A stretch of DNA of 64,000 nucleotides from Cynocephalus volans (lineage: Eukaryota > Chordata > Mammalia > Dermoptera > Cynocephalidae). Each line of letters starts with the position of its first letter. Positions within the stretch are counted from its first letter, which is position 1. The notes under the pieces are model-generated. The model was not told where the DNA came from and did no database searches. It saw only the letters and a program-made list of their open reading frames with translations. Location of the stretch: contig NC_084471.1 of assembly GCF_027409185.1 (NCBI RefSeq), forward strand, positions 2,505,535 through 2,569,534, in the 5' to 3' direction. Below are positions 56,931 to 64,000 of the stretch, piece after piece. Both the position numbers and the translations under genes were made by a program.

Positions 56931-57111
56931 TTTACCCTCAACCATGGGGTTCTTAAAGAAAAACTTTAATTTCAAGAGTTTTAGCGTAACAGAGAGAACG
57001 GAGGCGTATTTTGTACTGTACCAACCCGGCCGGCAGTGTTGTAAGTCAAAATAAGGCGCAGCCACACGTTCGTGGTCAGCTTTTCACGAACTTTCATCTG
57101 GAAGACTACTG

Positions 57112-57482
57112 CATTTGTTTGCTGGGGCTGCGATCACAGAATAAAGCACACACGGCCGGCCTAAACAGCAGAAGTTTACTTCTTTCTCTCTGTTCTGGGG
57201 GCTGGAAGTCCACGATCAAGGAGCTGGCAGGGCCGGTTCCTGAGGCCTCTCTCATCGACTTGTAGGCAGCGTCTTCTCCCTGTGTCCTCACGATGTCATC
57301 CCTCTGCTTGTGTCTGTGTCCTGATCTCTTCTTGTAAGGAGCCCATCGATAGGATCAGGGCCCAGCCCTGTGACCTCACTTAACCTTAACTATCTCCTAA
57401 AAGGTCCTATCTTCAAGTACAGTTACACTGGGGGTCCGGGGTTCACGTAAGGATTTTGGGGGAGCCCAGTGCATCCCATAAG
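57112..57482 (-). mobile_element. MLT1-type MaLR LTR
   Basis: 'gtttgctggggctgcgatcacagaataaagcac', 'ctgttctgggggctggaagtccacgatcaagg', 'ctaaaaggtcctatcttcaagtacagttacactgggggtccggggttc' and 'ggattttgggggagcccagtgcatcccata' follow antisense MLT1 order. Confidence 0.8.
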
Positions 57483-58084
57483 AACTGGAGAACATCCGTG
57501 GGGAGATTACAACTTGCACAGACACGGAGCCCACTGAGGGGACACCTCCCAGGCTCTCAGACTGGGACCCAGGAGGCGCAGGATCAGGGCTCAGTGGCTC
57601 ACCAGTGGGGCGAATCCCTGAATCCCGACCTCCCCTGTGAGGTGGGAGGATGACAGCCAGGGTGGCAGGGGCACCAAGAGGGTCCCACGGAGCAAGGCTG
57701 TGAGCAGCCTCGCCGATGCTGGTTCTCCTGTCCCTTTGTGTGGCTTCCTGAACACAGCCATGGCCTCCGCTTGGTTCTGAGCCTGGGCTTCAAATGTCAT
57801 TTCATTTAGTTTGACAAATACTAAGGAAAAAAACAGTCACATCTCCAAAGCTTCTCCTGCTCACGTCTGGGTTATCCCCACGAGGCAGGCTCCCCTCTGA
57901 GCCCCTCCTGGGCCCCCCACCAAGCATCCTGCTCATGGAAGCACCTGCTGGCTAGCCCTGTGGTGACTGCTTCCAGACCTTTGTCCCCGAGGATGGTGAC
58001 AGTGGCACTGTGTGTGAGTACCCTGGGCTGCTCCCACAAACCCATGCGCTCAGCTGCTGACACACACACTCATTCCCCGTCTGG
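57483..58084. other. Single-copy sequence, nothing recognised
   Basis: GC-rich with chance frames only. Confidence 0.4.
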
Positions 58085-58485
58085 TTCTGCAGGCCAGAGT
58101 GGCTCTCCCTGAAATCAGGTGTCGGCAGGGCTGGGTCCTTCCGGGGACTCCAGGGGAGGATCAGTCTCCTGCCTTCCCTGGCTTCTAGAGGCAGCCACGT
58201 TGCTTGGCTTGTGGCCCCTCCCTCCACCCTCAAAGCCAGCAGGTGCCACCTCCTAGCTCTCCCTCTGCTCCTTCTGGCTCCGTCATCATACAGCCTTTGC
58301 GGATGCTAAATCTCTCTCTGCTCCCTTCTGAGAAGGACCCTTTGTGGCTGCATTTAGGGCCCTCTCAGATCTCCAACTTGAAGCCCCATCTACAAAGTCC
58401 CCTTTGGCAACAGAAGGTAAAATGCCCAGGTCCCTGGGATTAGGACCTGGACGTCTTTGGGGCGTTATTCAGCCTGCCACACACA
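58085..58485 (-). mobile_element. MLT1-type MaLR LTR, diverged
   Basis: 'gttctgcaggccagagtggctctccctgaaatcaggtgtcggcagggctgggtccttccggggactccagggg' at one end and 'gacctggacgtctttggggcgttattcagcctgccaca' at the other fit an antisense MLT1 LTR. The middle is diverged. Confidence 0.65.
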
Positions 58486-59406
58486 TGCTAGTTTCTTTCT
58501 AAAAAACAACTTCCCTGGGTGCATTCCACTGGGCCCTGCCAGTCACCCCAAAACAATCAATCACCAGGGGTCCCTGCTGCTGGGGCTGACAGTGCTATGC
58601 CTTCTCCGTCTGCCCGTCCATTCAATACACTGGGCATGATGCTGCGAGCAGGTGCCATGACTGGGAAGCACAGGGAAGCTGGTGAGGCATGCACCTGCAC
58701 TCACTGGCTGTGCAGGAGGTACCAAAGGAGTCAGACCCACCCAAGGAGACCCTGAAGTCCAAACCCCATAACTAGAGTGGCCACAGATGGCCACCCTAGG
58801 ATACTGGGGAAGGGCCTGAGAATTCTGGCCCCTCGTGCAACTGAACACGCCAGGCCTCACCTTCTCTCTTCCCTGGTCCTCCTGCAGCCTAGGGACCTGG
58901 GGTGGGGGGTCCTGGGGACAGGCCCAGCAGCCAAAGTGCTGGGTCCTCCAAGCCTGCTCATTCACCGGGCATTGGAGCAACCCAGGCCTGCATCCAGGAG
59001 CACCTGGGTATGAAGGGTGAGGAGAGGGACCATGGGGCCCACACTGGTGACAAAAGACCCGTCGGTAGTAACAACACTGGTGTGTCCCCTTCCTGACGTC
59101 CTGTGGAGGTCCTGACCTAGCGGTCACCTTGGAGGTCAACTTTGAGAGGGTCCAGTTCCTGGTCTGCTTCAGGATGATGACTTCCAAGAGTTTGGGGGCC
59201 CAAGTGGGGCGCCCACATGTGTCCTCGGAAGGGCAGGGGGCTGGGCTGGGGCTTTGTCTGAGCGGGAACACATGGTACAGCTGTGCAGAACAAGTGACTG
59301 TTGTGTCTGCCTGGTGCCTGTTTCAGCCCTCAGGTGGGGACATGGGGCTGGGGAGGGCTTGTCCACTCCAGGATGGCGCAGGCCGGCCAGGCCGGGGAAG
59401 CACAGC
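58486..59406. other. Single-copy sequence, nothing recognised
   Basis: A 236-codon - frame covers most of it (58,561-59,271), the longest frame in the window. It is rich in Pro, Ser, Cys and Trp, has no recognisable domain, and is overlapped by + frames. I judge it to be chance. Confidence 0.4.
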
Positions 59407-59700
59407 TGTGTCAGTGTCCTGGGGCTGCTGAGGCCAAGCACCACAGCACAGAGATGTATCCTCTCACAGGTGGAGGCTGGAAGTCCAAGGTTACGGTGTC
59501 GGCAGGGCTGGCTCCTTCTGAGAACTCCATGGGAGAGTCAGCTCCAGACCTCTCCTTGCCTTACAGTCAACCATCTCTCCCGTGTCTCCACATCTGCTCC
59601 CTCTTTGCGTTTCTCTGTGTTCACATTTCCCCTTTAGATAAGGACACCGGTCACACTAGATTAGGGCTGCCCTACTCCAGAGCAACCTCGTCCTGCACTG
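59407..59700 (-). mobile_element. MLT1-type MaLR LTR fragment
   Basis: 'tgtgtcagtgtcctggggctgctgaggccaagcaccac', 'ggaggctggaagtccaaggttacggtgtcggcagggctggctccttctgagaactcc' and 'cccctttagataaggacaccggtcacactagattagggctgccctactcc' match antisense MLT1, truncated at the far side. Confidence 0.8.
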
Positions 59701-62394
59701 CTGGGCTGTTTGAGACACCTCTGAGCCTCCCTCCCCTGGGAAGGTTAGAGAACATGCCACCAGGCTCTGGGCTGGAAGCACCTGGAGTCACGCGGCCCTG
59801 AGGACAGGCCCCTCCTACTCTGTCACCATGGCTGCCACCATGGCAGAGGGGCCGCTCTGGAGGGAGGCTGGTCCCCTGACTCTGGACCCCTGCTGCAAGC
59901 TCACACCCAGCTTCTGAGACCCCAGCAGGGCACATCGGGTGACAACCGCAGATTTAGAGGAAGGGGCCCTTGTTTCCAGGCAAGCTGGCTCATCCTAGCA
60001 GAGCCCCCTCTGTCCCCAGGTGGGTGCACGTGAGGGGCCACTGAGGACTGCTGGCCACCCCACCCATGGCTCCCTGCAGTCTGAGCCTGAGAAGCCAGCG
60101 TCCCCACCCTGCCCCGTCTTCTCTGTGAGATGATGCTGTCTGGCTCACTGGTGAGACTCGACTAGCACGAGGCCTGTCCTCCACTGCCCTCCGGATTCCG
60201 GCTGATAAAGGCGTCTGCCTTCATTCCAAATCCCGTCAGCCGGTCTCATACAGACGAAGCTCTTGGGCTTATGCACTAAATCGACTGACATTGGAGCCTG
60301 GCGGGTCTAGGACGCCTCCTCCACCGTAGGAGGTGGGCCCCAGTTCTCCAGGGGAGCCCCGGTGGTGGGGGCGAGTCCCTCCCCACCTCCCTGTGAGGGA
60401 GGAAGCCAGGCCAAGGGACCCACGTCACTGTGAAAACACGCATGGGGATCCAGTGCCTGGGGAGAAGCTGTGGTGCTGACCACACACACCCCCCAAGGGG
60501 CAGGGCCGAGTAATGAAGGTGACGGAATCGAAAGGGGCCGAGGAGAGGGCGAGGACAGTGGCAGGAACCCGCACCCTGGAGGACACGCCTGTGAAACGGG
60601 CAAGAGCTTCTCACCGCCTCTGCCGTTTCTAGGGACCCCCAGATCCACCATTCACGGCCACTGTCCAAGGGAGCTGGAGTCATGGCGGCCAGCTGCTAAG
60701 CCCCCCAGGAACAGTGACAATACTGATGTCTTCTGCCTAGCTGGGAGCACTGACCACACAGCCTGCCACCCCCGCAAGTCCATGTCGTGGCCACCCCCTC
60801 CTCTGTGAACTGCCTCCAGACCAGGGGTGGGCACTCGTGGGAGGGTCTCAGTCCTGCGGTAGGCCAGTGCCACTCGCTGGACCAATCACACTCCCTTTGG
60901 AGTCTTTCCCTGGGCTGACGACTGTCGACCCGTGACTGGGGATGGAACTTTGCCAAACCAGTTCTGAAGCCACGTGGCCGCCACCTTCTGCCACGTGAAG
61001 AGAAGCAAGAGAAGCAGCAGATGGCAGATCCCCCAGCAGAAGCCAGGATGGGGGCTGGAGGCACGCGGGCTCTGGGACCACTCTCGGCCCTGCCTCGTTG
61101 CCTCACAGCAGACCCCCTTTGCTTAATAAGCTGTGAGAGATGATTAATGTTCCCTGCAACAGAGAGAGCAGACAAGCACTGCTGTGCATTATTGTCCCCA
61201 ATGCACAGGCAGGGGACCCCAGAGCCACGCAGCCGACGGGGGGGGAGGCGGCTCTGGACTCAGCTCTGTCTGCCCCCTCCCCGCTCAGCTGCCATCACGG
61301 CCAGCACCCCTTCTCGGGGGCCACGTGGTCTCCTCGACGGGTTGTGCAGTTAACGAAGCCACTGCTGGTCCTGCTAAGAAGAACCCTGAGCCACTCACCC
61401 TTTCCAGGTTTGGAGGAGACACACCAGCAAGACGAACTTCTCACTGTACTAATTAAGAACACGCCGGAGGGTGGTCGGCCGTCAACAACATGCAGGAAGG
61501 GGGGAAGCCAAGTGAAGTTTAAAGAATCAGCACATTGGGGAGCTAATCGGACTCCTGCTGGCAGAACTGCGCTGCTGTCCGAGGCCAGGCAAGCAGGCAG
61601 CTCGCGAGCTGGAGCTTCTGCTGATTCAGCGCTCGCTGCGGGCCGGGACCACGGCTGTGGATCACTGAGTGACTAAACTCCGCCCGGGGGACGAAGGGGA
61701 GTGTGCATGGTGACACATGTCAGGCACACAGTAGAGGGGCGATGGTAACTGAGAAAGAGACCGAGAGAAAGGAAAGCTGGCCCATGACACGCCCAAGGCG
61801 ACAATCAGAGCCACTGTGTCCCCACTCCCGAGATCCATCTTTATGCGAGCCCAAAGATCAGGTATCGCCTCTGCATGCGATTGGGCCGCTGTGGACGTCT
61901 AACCCGTCTCAGCAGTTACACGTGCCCTGCAGGACATGGCACCTGGACTTGTCTGTCCTCAGGCAGACGGCAGCAGACTGCCCTGACGGGGATCCCGGGA
62001 GATCGATGTGGGCAGGCACTGACTGCGCAGCCCTTCTGGGCTGTGAGGCAGAGAGCTGGGGCAGGGCAGGGGCAGGTGGGCAGCGCCGGGGCTGGGGGTG
62101 GTCTTCTACCCGGCTTTCCCGACAGAACCTGCCTGGAGTCTCACTATTTTATGCCAGTTGATAAACTGTAAAAATATACATTAATTGGTTGGCTAAATTG
62201 TCTAGCTTTCCATTCTAGGAAAAAAAAAATTGTTCTTGAATTTGAACATGGGAAAATTATATTCAAGTCTTTACAATGGCTTATTTTCTTTCTTTGGAAC
62301 ATAGCTACCTTTCACAGAGACTGTCTTTGAGAAGTTTCTAGAAACATCCAGAAACCGGCACTAGCTTGGGGGGTGGCCATTCTTTTTTTTTTTC
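59701..62394. other. Single-copy sequence with a possible conserved block
   Basis: GC-rich to about 62.1 kb. A short MIR-like piece lies near 61,188-61,240. 61,110-61,180 and 61,425-61,560 hold AT-rich words (gatgattaatgttcc, gtactaattaagaac) in GC-rich surroundings. 62,160-62,370 is AT-rich and unassigned. Confidence 0.4.
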
Positions 62395-62530
62395 TTTCTT
62401 TTTATTGATTATGCATATTCATGGGGTATGAAGCTGACTGTTGCCACATGTACCCAAGATGTGATGTCCAGATCAATACCACCAGCACGCCCATTACCAC
62501 AGATTGCAGCTGTTCTCCGTAGAAAGCGAC
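62395..62530 (+). mobile_element. L1MA-type 3' UTR fragment
   Basis: 'tattgattatgcatattcatggggtatgaagctg', 'catgtacccaagatgtgatg' and 'gatcaataccaccagcacgcccattacc' follow the L1 3' UTR order seen in L1MA-type elements. Confidence 0.6.
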
Positions 62531-63139
62531 CCTAGCTTAGGGTGGCAATTCTCAACACAGCGGGGTCGCAGTGGGTTGCAGTTCGCTATTTGTGCTGGGC
62601 TGTTGCTTTTGCAGACGCCGTGATTCTTCCTTTTTGTGGAGGGGACAAAGCACTATTAGAGGCCATCGTTTCAGATAACTCACATGGGGATCCAGGCCTC
62701 ATCCTAACACGGGGTGGCTCGGCTAAAACCGTCAGTGAAAGGAGGTGGCGGTGATACAGAGTTCATGCCATCAAGGCAAAATCCAGTCTCTGCTCTGAGT
62801 TCTGAGAACTAATGAGGTCGAGCTGCCATGTTGGCTGCCCCTGTGACGCCCTGAGGGAAGACCCACAGGTGGCAGTTAACACCAGGCTCTTGACATTGCG
62901 TGCTCATTGGCTGGTGGTGAGTGACTAACTGCCACACGACTGTTGTGGCTCTTCTTGAATTTGGGCATTTTACTAGCTCCTAGGGCCCCTCTGCAAGCTT
63001 TTCTGGGATGAGGACCCAGTTTAAAAAAAGAGTTACAAAGAGCCCAGACACATCAGAAGTTGATTAAAATGCCTGATGACCAAAGTCTCCTGCAAAGCTG
63101 ACAAAACCCTACAGGCATTTGGAGAAAGCTGTCGGCACA
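62531..63139. other. Single-copy sequence, nothing recognised
   Basis: Mixed composition with short frames. Confidence 0.4.
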
Positions 63140-63441
63140 AGTGTGTGTGCATGTGGGTGTGAGTGTCATGCATGGATGTGTGCATGTGTGGAATATGAGT
63201 GTTGTATGTGTACATGTGTGTGCATGTGGGTGTGATTGTCATGTGCACGTGTGCATGGGCATGCATGCAGGTGTATGTCATGTGCATGTGTGTTATGTGC
63301 ACACGTGCATGCATGTGGATCTGAGTGTCATGTGCACACGTGTGCATGTGGGTGTGAGTGTAATGTGCATGTGTATGTATGTGTGTGTGCATGTGTGTGC
63401 ATGTGGCTGTGTGACATGCACATGTGTGTATGTATGTGTCC
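63140..63441. repeat. TG-rich repeat with quasi-period gcatgtgggtgtgagtgtcatg
   Basis: About 300 bp of alternating purine-pyrimidine sequence. The motif catgtgggtgtgagtgtcatg recurs with small changes near 63,150, 63,223, 63,310 and 63,346. The Cys/Val/His/Met-rich frames across it are artefacts. Confidence 0.92.
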
Positions 63442-64000
63442 TCCCCTCCCGGGAGGGTCTTTGAGCTTGGCTACAGTGGGAGGCCGTGCTGTGGTGCCCA
63501 CCCACTCTCATGGGGCCTCCTGGGAGTTGTGGGGTCTCAGTGCCTCCCCTTCACAACCGATGGCCTTTGACCTTTTTCACTGTTCCCCACCCCCACACGG
63601 TGTGATCTTCACTGCTGATCCCGTGTCAGAAGCTGCCACCTGCACAACGTACAGGGAACCAGCCATGGGTCCTGCCTGAGCCCCACACAAGGCACATCTG
63701 TGCCTCTGGAGGCAGCCCCGGCCACAACTTTCCAGCTGCCTGTGGGTTTCTAGCATCTTCCCCCACCTGACCACAGGCCATATCTTCCTCTCTTTCCTGT
63801 TTAGGCAGTGGGTGGGCCTCTCTCCAGGGGATCCAGGAAGGGCTCCACTGTGGCTGCCTGGCTCTTCCCTCCCGCCACCCCAATGGGCCTTTCCTGCCCT
63901 TCTGTTGCTCCCCATACCCACCCCACCACCACGGATCATGGCCCACGCTCTCTCACTGCTGGGATTTGGGTCTCCTAAAGAGCATTGTTGTCCCAGATCT
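63442..64000. other. Single-copy sequence, nothing recognised
   Basis: GC-rich. Overlapping - frames at 63,577-63,946 have no domain. Confidence 0.4.

Noticed and set aside
58561..59271. 236-codon - strand frame, the longest in the window
   Set aside because: No domain, a composition typical of GC-rich chance frames, overlap with + strand frames and no transcript signal.

Overview
The window looks like nuclear DNA of a placental mammal. It has no bacterial-style gene density and no long open reading frame. It is packed with mammal-wide repeats: MIR, L2, old L1, MER5A, MER20, and MLT1/MST-type MaLR LTRs. Primate Alu and rodent B1/B2 elements were not seen. The only lineage-informative SINE is one tRNA-Ile-like copy at 18.19 kb. 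tRNA-Ile-derived SINEs are known from colugos (the CYN family), so a dermopteran is the best guess, held at about 0.45. The younger L1s here have an unusual 3' UTR and a TAAA-rich tail, which also argues against a human or mouse source.

Layout. From 1 to 17.5 kb the sequence is GC-rich. It opens inside a 29/30-bp minisatellite (1-642) and then holds single-copy sequence with scattered old repeats and several MaLR LTRs. From about 17.9 to 35.5 kb lies an AT-rich island built almost entirely of L1: degraded old L1 on the + strand to about 29 kb, then old L1 on the - strand. Younger L1 3' fragments, two solo LTRs, a palindromic mariner-type MITE and a SINE are nested in it. From 35.5 to 64 kb the sequence is GC-rich again, with L2/MIR/MLT1 fragments, a 31-bp minisatellite (39,327-39,574), CpG-dense patches and a few AT-rich single-copy blocks that could be conserved regulatory DNA.

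Genes. The only credible trace of a protein-coding gene is on the - strand at about 45,440-47,608. It has a strong splice-acceptor-like site, a short open tail ending at 47,446, a long UTR-like stretch and a canonical AATAAA near 45,46x. I read it as the 3'-terminal exon of a gene whose upstream exons I could not locate or name. The many other open frames of 60-240 codons look like chance frames in GC-rich or tandem-repeat DNA, or remnants of L1 ORF2.

Insertion order can be read in two places. An L1 3' fragment (29,262-30,326) sits in an older antisense L1 and was later hit by an MST-like solo LTR with a perfect 5-bp target duplication. A separate L1 3' UTR was hit by an MLT1-type LTR (28,521-28,888), also with a perfect 5-bp duplication. 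I found no undescribed multi-gene system. The best leads are the terminal exon, the two CACCTG-bearing minisatellites and the nested retroelement structures.
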